A stretch of 64,000 bases of DNA from an uncultured Tissierellia bacterium (lineage in GTDB: Bacteria > Bacillota > Clostridia > Tissierellales > Peptoniphilaceae): positions 62,001 to 126,000 of the forward strand of contig CABTWE010000001.1 of the NCBI GenBank assembly GCA_902488465.1, written 5' to 3'. Shown here in pieces: positions 53,504-62,542 of the stretch (its first letter is position 1; every line of letters starts with the position of its first letter). A program made the position numbers and the translations under genes. Below the pieces are notes generated by a model. It was not told the DNA's origin, ran no database searches, and saw nothing but the letters and a program-made list of their open reading frames with translations.

Positions 53504-54138
53504 TATCTTAAAACCTCTTTTATAATTTCCGTTTTCGCAGTTCCCGAAGTTAAATCTGCTATATCGGAAATAAATTTATCTTTCGATTTTTCCGGAACAG
53601 TTATAACGACTTTTATGTCCTCATAAAATTCCGTATCCAAAATCTGAATTTCGGCATTGTTTATATAATTCAAAATAATGTCATATAAATCATAGCCCAC
53701 ATTTATCATTATATCATAAAAAGTCTTAAAACTCCTAATTCCCGCATCTTCAATAACACCTGTCGCAGAAGACATATAAGCTCTTGTAAGCCCTCCGGTT
53801 CCAAGCTTTATACCTCCGTAATATCTCGTAACGACAATCATGCAGTTTTGAAGTTCATTCATTTTTAATGCTTTTAAAATCGGAAGCCCTGCTGTTCCAG
53901 AAGGTTCGCCGTCATCTTCCGCCTTTTCACGCAGACCCCCTACATCAAATGTGTATGCATAACAGTGATGCGTCGCCTTTGGATGTTTTTCCTTAACATA
54001 GTTTATAAACACTTCGGCATCTTCTTCGGACTCAATCATTCTCGCTTCCGACAAAAATACCGACTTCTTTATCTCATATCTGAATTCTTCGGTCGATTGA
54101 ACCGACTTAAAAGGTTTTATATCCATATCATAAACCAC
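53503..54138 (-). CDS. YigZ/IMPACT family protein
   Basis: A 211-residue protein with the UPF0029 N-terminal domain (KHPKATHHCYAYTF, AEDDGEPSGTAGLPIL, VVTRYYGGIKLGTGGLTRAY) and a C-terminal DUF1949 domain. The family is related to IMPACT, a translation-control factor; the bacterial role is unclear. The start is GTG at 54138 or ATG at 54126; both overlap or abut the end of hflX. Confidence 0.93.
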   Translation of the reverse strand: MVYDMDIKPFKSVQSTEEFRYEIKKSVFLSEARMIESEEDAEVFINYVKEKHPKATHHCYAYTFDVGGLREKAEDDGEPSGTAGLPILKALKMNELQNCMIVVTRYYGGIKLGTGGLTRAYMSSATGVIEDAGIRSFKTFYDIMINVGYDLYDIILNYINNAEIQILDTEFYEDIKVVITVPEKSKDKFISDIADLTSGTAKTEIIKEVLR

Positions 54139-55348
54139 TCTTCAAATATTTTGTATATGTTACGACAGTGCCTTCATCTGAATATTTCTTGGAAATTATT
54201 TGATTGTTTTCCATAAACAAACTTAGCTCTTTCGCTTCGCTATATGGAAAAAACTTTGTGTCCTCCACCGCTTCTCCATACAATTCAAGTTCAATTGCTT
54301 TCAAGAGACTCCTAACATCGCCGTCGTTATATGCGCTTATCACCATGTCGGCATCCGCATAAATATGTTTATCAACTACTTTATCAGCTTTATTATAAAC
54401 CTTTATTATTTTTTTGTCACCAAGTCCCAACTCTTTTATAAGATTTTCTGTTGTTTCAATTTCAACGTCAAGGTGTTTATTTGAGATATCTAAAACCTGA
54501 ACAAGAAGATCTGCCTTTTTTATCTCCGATAAAGTCGATCGAAAAGCATCTACGAGTTGGTGAGGAAGCTCACTTATCAGTCCAACAGTATCCGTTAAAA
54601 TTATATTTCCTCCATGTGGAAGTTCAATTCTTCTTGCATGAGTATCAAGTGTTGCAAAAAGTCTATCGTCTGCATAAACTCTTTTGTCTTCATCGGCTCC
54701 TGAAAGTTCGATGATTCTATTTAAAAGAGTCGACTTTCCCGTATTTGAATACCCAATTAATGAAACTATCGGTATACTGCTCTCAGTTCTCATCTTCGAT
54801 TTTGTATCAAGAACTACCTGCGCTGCCTTAACATCTTCTTTTAACTTGTCAATTCGCTTTCTTAGAACACGTCTATCAAGCTCCAATTTCTGCTCACCGG
54901 CACCTCTCATACCCAAAACACCGAACTGTCTGTCCATGTCTTTTCGCATCCCTCTAAGTCGTGGGTACATATATGAAAGCGTTGCAAGTTCAACTTGCAA
55001 TTTCCCAAATGCAGTAGTCGCCCTTTGGTTAAAAAGTTCAAGTATAAGTTGATTTCTATCTATAACGAGCATATCAAACTCGTCCTTAACATTTTGAAGT
55101 TGCCTTGGACTCAAATCCTCACATACAACAACAAAATCCGCTTTAAGTCCGCTCGAAATATTCGAAAAATATTCAATTTTTCCACTCCCGAAAAAATATT
55201 TCGGATTTATTCTTTGAATGTTTTGAATTAAAACAGAAACAACTTCTGCACCGAGACTTTTTACAAGCTCTATATTCTCCTTTTGGCGAGGAGAGTCTTC
55301 CGAAATGTCGTTTGCTATTATAATTGCTTTTTTACCTTTAAAATCCAA
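54128..55348 (-). CDS. hflX: Ribosome-associated GTPase HflX
   Basis: A 406-residue GTPase that splits stalled or heat-damaged ribosomes. The glycine-rich N-terminal domain (NPKYFFGSGKIEYF, LSPRQLQNVKDEF) precedes a helical linker with GMRGAGEQKLELDRRVL, and the G domain has GYSNTGKSTLLN, DTVGLI and NKAD. TTG start at 55348 (MDFKGKKA) with GAAGGTG upstream. The first gene of the hflX-to-deoC group. Confidence 0.95.
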   Translation of the reverse strand: MDFKGKKAIIIANDISEDSPRQKENIELVKSLGAEVVSVLIQNIQRINPKYFFGSGKIEYFSNISSGLKADFVVVCEDLSPRQLQNVKDEFDMLVIDRNQLILELFNQRATTAFGKLQVELATLSYMYPRLRGMRKDMDRQFGVLGMRGAGEQKLELDRRVLRKRIDKLKEDVKAAQVVLDTKSKMRTESSIPIVSLIGYSNTGKSTLLNRIIELSGADEDKRVYADDRLFATLDTHARRIELPHGGNIILTDTVGLISELPHQLVDAFRSTLSEIKKADLLVQVLDISNKHLDVEIETTENLIKELGLGDKKIIKVYNKADKVVDKHIYADADMVISAYNDGDVRSLLKAIELELYGEAVEDTKFFPYSEAKELSLFMENNQIISKKYSDEGTVVTYTKYLKSGL

Positions 55349-55396
55349 GCACCTTCACCCACTACATTATACAGTATTCGAGCGAACTTGACAAGT

Positions 55397-55422
55397 AAAG
55401 GCCGATTAAAAATCGACCTTTT
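55397..55422 (-). terminator. Terminator of the map-MATE-DUF1667-cyclophilin operon
   Basis: AAAGGTCGATT and AATCGGCCTTT form an 11-bp stem (one G-U), 3 bases after the cyclophilin stop on the minus strand. Confidence 0.85.
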
Positions 55423-55425
55423 ATT

Positions 55426-56202
55426 TTACTTATATGTTATTACCTCTGCTGTTTTAATAATTACAGGTTCAACCGGTTTGTCCATTTCTCCTGTCTTTGT
55501 ATTTGCAATTTTGTCAACTACGTCGATTCCTTCAACAACTTGACCGAATACCGTGTGGTGACCGTCAAGGTGAGGTGTTCCACCGAATACTGAATACATT
55601 TTTTTCCATGTATCATTTACGTATGACGGATCGACGTATGATTCATATTGAGGCATTGCTTCTGCCGGAATACTACTGTTTTGAACGATAAAGAATTGAC
55701 TGCCGTTTGACATAGGTTGTCCTGTATTTGCCATTGAAAGCGCCCCTCTGATATTAATTAAATTCGGTACAAATTCATCTTCAAAACCTTCGCCGTAAAT
55801 ACTTTCTCCGCCCATTCCTGTTCCATCAGGGTCTCCACCTTGAATCATAAAATCTTTAATAACTCTGTGGAATGTAACGCCGTCATAATATTTGTCTTCG
55901 ATATGCTTTGTGAGATTTTCCACTGTTTTAGGTGTCAAATCCCTGAAAAGTTTAATTTTGATATCACCCATATTTGTATGGAAAATTGCAATTTCGTCGC
56001 CCTCCTTTAGCGGTTGAAGTTGCGGCATATTCTTTATTTCTTCTTCTGTGAAATTCTTCTTAATTGATTCTTCACTCATATATTCATCCTCCGTAATACC
56101 ATTCTTATCATCCTTAGCTACGTTTCCTTTATCTGTGTTTTGATTTTGGCATCCTATTGAAAAGAAAGCCAACACTATCATTAGTCTTAATAAATGTTTC
56201 AT
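55426..56202 (-). CDS. Cyclophilin-type peptidyl-prolyl isomerase, lipoprotein
   Basis: A 258-residue lipoprotein: signal with lipobox SIGC (Cys18), an acidic linker to about residue 65, then a cyclophilin domain (FHRVIKDFMIQGGDPDGTGMGG, ALSMANTGQPMSNGSQFFI, HTVFGQVVEGIDVVDKI). It should help fold exported proteins at the outer membrane face. The catalytic Arg in FHRVI and the QFF residues are present. It follows the DUF1667 gene and ends the map operon. Confidence 0.94.
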   Translation of the reverse strand: MKHLLRLMIVLAFFSIGCQNQNTDKGNVAKDDKNGITEDEYMSEESIKKNFTEEEIKNMPQLQPLKEGDEIAIFHTNMGDIKIKLFRDLTPKTVENLTKHIEDKYYDGVTFHRVIKDFMIQGGDPDGTGMGGESIYGEGFEDEFVPNLINIRGALSMANTGQPMSNGSQFFIVQNSSIPAEAMPQYESYVDPSYVNDTWKKMYSVFGGTPHLDGHHTVFGQVVEGIDVVDKIANTKTGEMDKPVEPVIIKTAEVITYK

Positions 56203-56214
56203 ATTTTCCTCCGT

Positions 56215-56544
56215 TTAATTTGATATTTTTCTTTGAGATATAAAATTTATCCCTGTATTTCCCAAGTTTTCTATAACAACTTTATTTGCCGCTATCGGTG
56301 GCTCAAGCGTTATACTTTTCAAAAGTTCCTTGCACTTTTCTTTTTCCGCTTCCGTAAGTTCTCTATCCGACTTCACACTCAAGTGTCCTTTTGATGAATT
56401 TACTAAATTTACCTGTGTATAAAAAACAGATTTTTCCTCATAGTTTTTATACGACAGCCCTCTCGCACACTTGTTTCCGTAAACTTCCCCATCCTTTACA
56501 ACAAGATGGCAGCCGACCGGACAGTTTTTACAAACCACTTCCAA
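56215..56544 (-). CDS. DUF1667 protein (CxxCPxGC-type)
   Basis: A 109-residue protein whose N-terminus reads VVCKNCPVGCHLVV and later CARG, four cysteines that probably bind a metal or Fe-S cluster. DUF1667 proteins are usually encoded next to an FAD-dependent glycerol-3-phosphate dehydrogenase and an NAD/FAD oxidoreductase, with which they are thought to act. Here neither is adjacent; the neighbours are a MATE exporter (17-base overlap) and a cyclophilin. Role here is unknown. Confidence 0.82.
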   Translation of the reverse strand: MEVVCKNCPVGCHLVVKDGEVYGNKCARGLSYKNYEEKSVFYTQVNLVNSSKGHLSVKSDRELTEAEKEKCKELLKSITLEPPIAANKVVIENLGNTGINFISQRKISN

Positions 56545-57871
56545 GATGCAACCTCCTGTGCTTAAATATATTAAACCACGTGAATGAAATAGTTCCTTTC
56601 AACACGCTTGACGCACTCACGGCAATCCAAATGCCTTCGATGCCGAAATACGGAATCAACAAATAGCTGAGTGGTATTCTGAGCATATTTCCTGCAATTC
56701 CTATAAAAGAAGGCGGTTTTGTCATCGATATACCGTTAAAAGCTCCCTCTGTTACAATTTCAATACACATGAATAACTGACTGAATGAAAGAACCATCAA
56801 ATACATCGCTCCATATTTTATTGCTTCCGCTTCGTGTAAAAATAACTTTATTATCGGATATCTTGCAAAATATAAAAGCGCACTCGAGAAAATCCCGACA
56901 CAAATCATTATTCTTAAACTTGTAAAATAAGCCTTGTTTGCTCTTTCATGCTTTCCGGCACCGTAATTTTGTCCAACAAAAGTCGCGTTTGCCGTACTGA
57001 AACCTTCGGCCGTCATCCACGAAATACTTTCAATTTCAGTTCCGATTGACTGACCTGCAACAGGTGCTGCACCAAAAGCATTCACCATTTTGTTCAGATA
57101 CATCGAAATAAAACAGTGCATACCCGATTGAAGAGCCGGTGGAATACCGAGACTAAGAATCCTTCTCACTTTCTTCGGTTCCCATTTTTTTAAATAGTCA
57201 ACTTGAGCGTACAGGAATTCGTACTTCTTGCCAAAATATATAAACATCATAAATACGAAAAGTTGCGAAATTGTTGTTGCAAGTGCTGCTCCAAACACAC
57301 CCCAATCAAAGAAATGGATAAAAAGCGGGTCAAGAATCATATTTACAAAAACTCCGGTTCCATTCACAACAAAAGTAGCTCTCGAATTACCTGTCGAGTT
57401 TAAAATGACAGACATTATCGGATTCATAAACAAAAATAGAAATCCGACACTAACAGTTCTAAGATATGTGTATGCATTTTGTAAAGTGCTCGCATCTATA
57501 ATATTAAAAAATGATAAAAGTTCCTTATAAAAGAAAAATACAATAGAGGAAAAAGTCAAAGCTATTATCGCATTTAATTTAACTCCGGAATTTATATAAC
57601 CGTGAACTGCTTCAAAGTCTTTTTTACCAAAGTTTTGACTGACAGTAACCGCAAGTCCAACTTGTGCTATCATCGTAAAACTTTGCACTAACCACCAAAA
57701 AAGTCCACATATTCCAACCGCTGCAACAGCGGAAGTGTCGATTGTGCCAACCCAGTAGAGGTCAGTTAAATTGTATGCCATTGTTAAAAAGCTGGTTCCC
57801 ATTAGAGGTATCGCCAGCTTTAACATTTTTTTGGAAATATTTCCTTCGGTTAGATCTACAACCCTAGCCAT
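56528..57871 (-). CDS. MATE family efflux transporter
   Basis: A 447-residue membrane protein with the twelve-helix MATE layout in two halves: MLKLAIPLMGTSFLTMAYNL starts the first, and RRILSLGIPPALQSGMH the second, with AEGFSTANATFVGQNYGAGK as family signature. It is a cation-coupled exporter, substrate unknown. The ATG overlaps the map stop by 8 bases, with the ribosome site inside map. Confidence 0.92.
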   Translation of the reverse strand: MARVVDLTEGNISKKMLKLAIPLMGTSFLTMAYNLTDLYWVGTIDTSAVAAVGICGLFWWLVQSFTMIAQVGLAVTVSQNFGKKDFEAVHGYINSGVKLNAIIALTFSSIVFFFYKELLSFFNIIDASTLQNAYTYLRTVSVGFLFLFMNPIMSVILNSTGNSRATFVVNGTGVFVNMILDPLFIHFFDWGVFGAALATTISQLFVFMMFIYFGKKYEFLYAQVDYLKKWEPKKVRRILSLGIPPALQSGMHCFISMYLNKMVNAFGAAPVAGQSIGTEIESISWMTAEGFSTANATFVGQNYGAGKHERANKAYFTSLRIMICVGIFSSALLYFARYPIIKLFLHEAEAIKYGAMYLMVLSFSQLFMCIEIVTEGAFNGISMTKPPSFIGIAGNMLRIPLSYLLIPYFGIEGIWIAVSASSVLKGTISFTWFNIFKHRRLHLGSGL

Positions 57872-58622
57872 CTAAGCCCTCATCGGTCAAAATTCGCACG
57901 CCATCGCTTGTTACAGCCATTGTATGCTCATATTGACAGGAAAGCTTGCCATCCCTTGTCCTTGCCGTCCAGCCATTTTTATCCATCTTCATTTGCCATG
58001 TTCCGACATTTATCATCGGCTCAATGGTAAATACCATGCCTTCTCTCATTCTTGCTCCACGTATGCCTGTGTTATAGTGAAACACTTGCGGATCTTCATG
58101 CATTTTTCTTCCAATTCCGTGACCTATAAAGTCCTTTACAACCGAAAATCCGAACTGTGAAACATATTCTTCTATAACAACTCCGATGTCACCAAAATGA
58201 GCTCCCGGTTTTACAATTTCAATGCCTTTATACATTGCTTCTTTTGTTACATCCATCAAAAGTTTAGCTTCGTCACTGATATTTCCAACGGCATAGCTCC
58301 AGGCGGAATCGGAAAGATATCCGTCTTTATTTACAACCATGTCAATTGTAACAATATCACCGTCTTTAAGTTCTCTGTTCGATGGGAAGCCGTGGCAAAT
58401 CTCATCGTTTACACTTGCGCAAGTTGCAAATGGAAATCCCATATAGCCCTTTTGCTCAGGTGTTGCTCCATGTTCTTTCAAAAATTTTTCTACAAATGAG
58501 TCTATTTCAAGAGTAGTTATGCCAGGAACGATAATCTTGCTTAAATTTTCATGCACCGAACGAAGAAGTCTTCCCGACTCTTTCATTCCTTCTATCATTC
58601 TAGGCGTCTTTATTGATATCAT
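57864..58622 (-). CDS. map: Methionine aminopeptidase, type I
   Basis: A 252-residue metalloprotease removing N-terminal Met. The five metal ligands are all seen: Asp in TIDMVV, Asp in YLSDSAW, His in FIGHGIGRKMHE, Glu in FTIEPMI and Glu in CQYEHT. The substrate-pocket CASVNDEICHGFP is canonical. It has its own promoter and a GGTGAT ribosome site, and leads map-MATE-DUF1667-cyclophilin. In many Firmicutes map sits in the ribosomal operon instead. Confidence 0.96.
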   Translation of the reverse strand: MISIKTPRMIEGMKESGRLLRSVHENLSKIIVPGITTLEIDSFVEKFLKEHGATPEQKGYMGFPFATCASVNDEICHGFPSNRELKDGDIVTIDMVVNKDGYLSDSAWSYAVGNISDEAKLLMDVTKEAMYKGIEIVKPGAHFGDIGVVIEEYVSQFGFSVVKDFIGHGIGRKMHEDPQVFHYNTGIRGARMREGMVFTIEPMINVGTWQMKMDKNGWTARTRDGKLSCQYEHTMAVTSDGVRILTDEGLDG

Positions 58623-58648
58623 TTTATCACCTATTCCTTATAGCTAAT

Positions 58649-58677
58649 ATTATAAGATAATATTTTGGATTTTTCAA
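58649..58677 (-). promoter_or_regulatory. map promoter
   Basis: TTGAAA (-35, 58677-58672), a 17-bp spacer and TATAAT (-10, 58654-58649), 27 bases before the start. Confidence 0.85.
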
Positions 58678-58794
58678 CTTTTATTTATTACAAATTCTAT
58701 TTTTATGCGAATTCTTTTATAAAAAACACTATTCTCTATATAAAACTTGAATTATTAAAATAATTACTATAAGATTATTATATGAGGTGATAAT

Positions 58795-59427
58795 TTGTTT
58801 AAATTAAAGGATATAAAATTTAAAAATATTCTCGATATAGAAAATCTTGAAATACACGAAAATGTTGTGACCATTGTTAAGGGCGAAAGTGGTTCGGGAA
58901 AATCCACAATGCTTAAACTTTTAAATAATATAATCTCTCCGAACAGCGGCGTCGTTATGTACAATGGAGTCGACGTGAACGATATAAATCCTATAACTCT
59001 TAGAAGAGAGGTTATAATGCAGTCGCAATTTCCAAATATTTTTCCCGGCAATGTGAGAGAAAATTTAAATATTATTTTTACTTTACGCGGAGAAGAAGGG
59101 CTTGACGACGAAAAACTTTTAAAAGCAATGGAAATTGTAAATCTTAAAAAAGATTTAACTGATGACGCACAAAATCTAAGCGGTGGAGAAAAGACACGAC
59201 TCTCAATTGCAAGGCTTTTTTTGGTTGAGCCTGAAGTTTTTCTACTTGACGAGCCGGGTGCATCTCTAGATTCAAAGACTGAAGAAATATTGATGAACAA
59301 TGTCATCTCTGAAATAAAAAGGAGAAACAAAACTTTAATCTATATTTCTCACTCTGAAAATCAGGAAATGATTGCCGACGAAATCATAACGATGAAAGAC
59401 GGGAGAGTTATAAGTCATGAATGTTAG
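58795..59427 (+). CDS. ABC transporter ATPase, FetA-like
   Basis: A 210-residue ATPase with Walker A GESGSGKST (about 32-40), Q-loop MQSQFPNIFPG, signature NLSGGEKTRLSIARL and Walker B VFLLDEPGASLD. TTG start at 58795 with GAGGTG upstream. It overlaps the following permease gene by 11 bases. The pair matches the FetA/FetB (YbbL/YbbM) family linked to iron export and oxidative-stress tolerance in E. coli; substrate here is inferred from that only. Confidence 0.87.
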   Translation: MFKLKDIKFKNILDIENLEIHENVVTIVKGESGSGKSTMLKLLNNIISPNSGVVMYNGVDVNDINPITLRREVIMQSQFPNIFPGNVRENLNIIFTLRGEEGLDDEKLLKAMEIVNLKKDLTDDAQNLSGGEKTRLSIARLFLVEPEVFLLDEPGASLDSKTEEILMNNVISEIKRRNKTLIYISHSENQEMIADEIITMKDGRVISHEC

Positions 59428-60196
59428 TGATATCAGTTTATACAATCTTTTTTATGCATTTATATTCATTGCATTAATGATTGTAATTTTTAATGTAAAA
59501 AAAATCCGACTCAGTAAAATTCTCGCATATTCAACTTTTAGAATGACCTTGCAACTTATACTCGTCGGATATATTTTGAGTTATATTTTCGATAAACCAA
59601 GTCCATATATAACTCTTTTAATTCTCGGTATAACCGAAACTTTCGCGATTTTAAACGCTATAAAGCGTTTGAAAATAAAAAACAAAATGATGAAAAAAAT
59701 TACAGCTATTTCCATCATTTCAGGTTCTGTCGTTGTTATTTTTTACTTTTTGCTAGCAGTTATAAAAATAACTCCTTGGTACAATCCGCAATTTTTCATT
59801 CCTATTGCCGGAATGGTCATTGGGAATACAATGACAGGTGTTACACTTGCTATAAAGACATATATGACCGGATTTAAAGATAACAAAGAACTTGTAAACG
59901 GCAGTCTTATGATTGGCGCTTCCCCAAAATCAGCGACACAATTTATTGCAAAAGAAGCGATTGACAATGCCCTTCTCCCGTCACTCAACAAAATGTTCGG
60001 CATGGGAATAGTATTTTTGCCGGGCATGATGACCGGTCAAATTCTTTCCGGAATAAGTCCTAACACAGCAATAATATACCAAATTGTAATTATGCTCGCC
60101 TCGTTTTCGAGTAATGCAATCAGCGTAATTTTGATTTCTGAGATTGCACACATAGCTTTTTTTAACAGTAGAGCACAAATTATTGATATCGAATAA
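59417..60196 (+). CDS. ABC transporter permease, FetB-like (UPF0014)
   Basis: A 259-residue membrane protein with six to seven helices. The motifs TFRMTLQLILVGYIL, GMVIGNTMTGVTLA and SLNKMFGMGIVFLPGMMTGQIL are UPF0014/FetB signatures. It works with the ATPase encoded just before it. A strong bidirectional terminator follows. The two are the only plus-strand genes in the right-hand two thirds of the window. Confidence 0.9.
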   Translation: MNVSDISLYNLFYAFIFIALMIVIFNVKKIRLSKILAYSTFRMTLQLILVGYILSYIFDKPSPYITLLILGITETFAILNAIKRLKIKNKMMKKITAISIISGSVVVIFYFLLAVIKITPWYNPQFFIPIAGMVIGNTMTGVTLAIKTYMTGFKDNKELVNGSLMIGASPKSATQFIAKEAIDNALLPSLNKMFGMGIVFLPGMMTGQILSGISPNTAIIYQIVIMLASFSSNAISVILISEIAHIAFFNSRAQIIDIE

Positions 60197-60203
60197 AATA
60201 AAA

Positions 60204-60226
60204 CCCTCCACATTTTTTGTGGAGGG
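60204..60226. terminator. Bidirectional terminator
   Basis: CCCTCCACA and TGTGGAGGG form a perfect 9-bp stem around five T, with T-rich sequence on one side and A-rich on the other, between the converging fetB-like and methyltransferase genes. Confidence 0.92.
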
Positions 60227-60232
60227 AATTTT

Positions 60233-61240
60233 TTAATTTCCATAATCTCTAAATCTGTTTTTGGTAACTCTTATCGCTTCTTTTATATTTTCATCCGGTG
60301 CATCATTCGGTGCATTGCATCCGAAAGCCATCATAAAGTTGTCATAAGGCTCCATCTTGTCTAAAAGTTCAGTCGTCTTTTTGTTTACTTCTTCAGGCGT
60401 GCCCTTTCCGATAAGTCTTATCGGGTCGAGATTTCCAACCAAAATTTTGTCGCTCGGGAAATGTTTTATAACCTCTTCCATATTCATTATTTGGTCAAGG
60501 CTTATTGCATCGGAGTTCGTTTCAATCATCATGTCCAAAAACTTCCATGTGTCACCGCAAATGTGAAGTTGTTTCCAACAGTCCACCGAATCATATACAT
60601 AATTCAGTCTTGGAAGCACAAGCTCTCTGAAGTTTTCCGGACTGAGTGTTACGCTTGCAGGTTCTGCAATCGACATATATTTTACTCCCGCCTTGACAAC
60701 CGCCTTTGCATATTCGCGAACAGCATTTTTTGTGTATTCCAAAATTTCAATTACAAAATCTTTATTTTTTATAATTTCGCGCAAGAGATGCGTCGCACCC
60801 GCAAGTTGAACTGCAAGTGTGAACGGTCCGAATATTGAAACATATAAAGGCTTGTCGATATTTGAGCTGATTAAGTTTTGGCTCTTCAGATTTGTAGGCA
60901 TTCTTTTCAGACTATATGGGTCAGGGATTTCAAGGTTTCTGATGCTTTCAGTAGTTGTGAATTTATGTTCGAGTGGACTCGGAAAATCGTAATCCGGCTT
61001 TAAAAGTTTAACCCCAAGCGATTCACTTATAATATTTCCGTCGCTCAAAGGATAGATAAAATCGCCCGGAAATTCCTCGTCTAGCCTTTCCGCCATCTTA
61101 AGTTGCGTTTCCGGTGAATTATATACCTCATAAACTTTTTTATCGACAAATTTTAAACCGTTTGTGCCCAAATCTGTCAGGAAAAATCTTCTATTTTCGC
61201 TTTTGATATATTCCATTAGAGTCATATTATGCCAATTCAC
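60233..61240 (-). CDS. Uroporphyrinogen decarboxylase-like (MtaA-type) corrinoid methyltransferase
   Basis: A 335-residue protein with the UroD fold used by cobamide-dependent methyltransferases. The zinc ligands typical of the MtaA/MtbA branch are seen: His and Cys in QLHICGDTW and Cys in MAFGCNAPNDAP. SIAEPASVTLSPENF is also characteristic. It would move a methyl group to or from the corrinoid protein encoded just upstream. GTG start at 61240, overlapping the corrinoid gene by 14 bases, with AGGAG upstream. True heme-pathway UroD lacks these metal ligands. Confidence 0.85.
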   Translation of the reverse strand: MNWHNMTLMEYIKSENRRFFLTDLGTNGLKFVDKKVYEVYNSPETQLKMAERLDEEFPGDFIYPLSDGNIISESLGVKLLKPDYDFPSPLEHKFTTTESIRNLEIPDPYSLKRMPTNLKSQNLISSNIDKPLYVSIFGPFTLAVQLAGATHLLREIIKNKDFVIEILEYTKNAVREYAKAVVKAGVKYMSIAEPASVTLSPENFRELVLPRLNYVYDSVDCWKQLHICGDTWKFLDMMIETNSDAISLDQIMNMEEVIKHFPSDKILVGNLDPIRLIGKGTPEEVNKKTTELLDKMEPYDNFMMAFGCNAPNDAPDENIKEAIRVTKNRFRDYGN

Positions 61241-61865
61241 GTTTCATCAACTCCTTTACAAGTTCTACAGCTTCAACCGCATTCTTTGAAAATCCATCAG
61301 CATTTATTTCTTTTCTGAATTCTTCGGATACAGGTCCACCGCCTATGATTATAAGTGGCTTGTTTTTATTGTTGTTTAGCTTTACAACCTCCTCCATATT
61401 AGGCATAGTTGTAGTCATCATTGTGCTAAGCCCTATAAAATCCGCATTTACCTCTTCAGCTTTTTTTATAAATTCATCAGCTTTAACATTTTGTCCAAGG
61501 TCGATAACTTTAAAACCCGCAGCTCCGAACATTATCTTCACTATATTTTTCCCTATTTCGTGCAAATCCCCTTCAACAACTCCAAGAACAATGGTTGGTC
61601 CGTCCGATTCCATCTTGTGTTTACTCTTTTGTTGAAGATAATTTATTGCCATATTTAAAGTATCCGCACAAACAATTACTTCGGAAACATAATATTCTTC
61701 CTCTTCAAAAAGATGTGTCACTCGGAGCATTCCTTGACTCAGTGCAACATTATATATATCGTCTTCTGAAACCCCGGCAGCGAGTGCTTCATCTATATAG
61801 CTTAAAATATTGTCTTCATCCATATCAACAATTGCATTTGCAATCTTTTCAATATATTCGTTCAT
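61227..61865 (-). CDS. Corrinoid (B12-binding) protein
   Basis: A 212-residue methyltransferase corrinoid protein. A helical cap domain (about 1-85) is followed by a Rossmann B12 domain with the cobalt-ligating His in EGDLHEIGKNIV, then VIDLGQNV and IIGGGPVS-type loops. It carries the methyl group on cobalt between two methyltransferases. It sits between the activation-domain gene and the UroD-like gene, 1 base after the former; GGGAG precedes the ATG. Confidence 0.93.
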   Translation of the reverse strand: MNEYIEKIANAIVDMDEDNILSYIDEALAAGVSEDDIYNVALSQGMLRVTHLFEEEEYYVSEVIVCADTLNMAINYLQQKSKHKMESDGPTIVLGVVEGDLHEIGKNIVKIMFGAAGFKVIDLGQNVKADEFIKKAEEVNADFIGLSTMMTTTMPNMEEVVKLNNNKNKPLIIIGGGPVSEEFRKEINADGFSKNAVEAVELVKELMKRELA

Positions 61866-61866
61866 A

Positions 61867-62448
61867 TTAAAAACTCCCTTTCATTTCACACTTCGCTTCG
61901 CACCCATCGCACGGAGAAAAATTTTTTAAGCTCTCACCTTTTTGGAGCAGTGCTCTTATTGCCACAGATTTCACCGGATAAAGTTGGTTGTATTCGTTAA
62001 TCTTAACCGTATTAAGACCGACATTTTCGTAAATTTCTTTTTGAAAACTAACAGGATGCGTCTTTGTGCCCGGATACACATATTTATTTACGGAAAGTCC
62101 TGACACTTCATAAATTTCTTTCACAATATGTTTTCTGTACATGTCAAGAGTTACAATCCCAACTTTGTCCAAAACCATCGCCGGAAAAGCCATCCCGCTT
62201 TCAATCAACTTTTCAATTTCTTTTTCAAAATTTTCTCCGATTGTATAGACTATGTCCGCATACATTTCATCTTCATTTAAACAATATCCATAACTTAGAT
62301 TTATATATTGTTCAAAATCTTCAAGACCTTTATCAATTTTTTTCATCATAACAGGTCTCGGCTCCCTATCTTTAAATCCCAAAAATTTTATTACAGTATC
62401 CTTTTTTGCTTTTACGTCTCTTACGACCGCTTCTCTATAGTCTTTCAT
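61867..62448 (-). CDS. MetH activation-domain-like protein
   Basis: A 193-residue protein that resembles stand-alone versions of the B12-dependent methionine synthase activation region, ending in a CDGCEAKCEMKG cysteine motif. Such proteins are regularly encoded with corrinoid proteins and UroD-like methyltransferases in clostridia and are thought to help keep cobalt reduced or to hold the corrinoid protein. First gene of the three-gene unit; GAGGTA before the ATG. Confidence 0.75.
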   Translation of the reverse strand: MKDYREAVVRDVKAKKDTVIKFLGFKDREPRPVMMKKIDKGLEDFEQYINLSYGYCLNEDEMYADIVYTIGENFEKEIEKLIESGMAFPAMVLDKVGIVTLDMYRKHIVKEIYEVSGLSVNKYVYPGTKTHPVSFQKEIYENVGLNTVKINEYNQLYPVKSVAIRALLQKGESLKNFSPCDGCEAKCEMKGSF

Positions 62449-62514
62449 AATACCTCTAATAATTTTACTCTATAATTTGATTTTAGCATAACAAAATAAA
62501 AATTTCAAATAAAA

Positions 62515-62536
62515 AGAGGTTGAAATTTCAACCTCT
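62515..62536 (-). terminator. Terminator of the P1B ATPase gene
   Basis: AGAGGTTGAAA and TTTCAACCTCT form a perfect 11-bp palindrome followed by TTTTTATTTG on the minus strand, 6 bases after the stop. Confidence 0.88.
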
Positions 62537-62542
62537 AAAACT

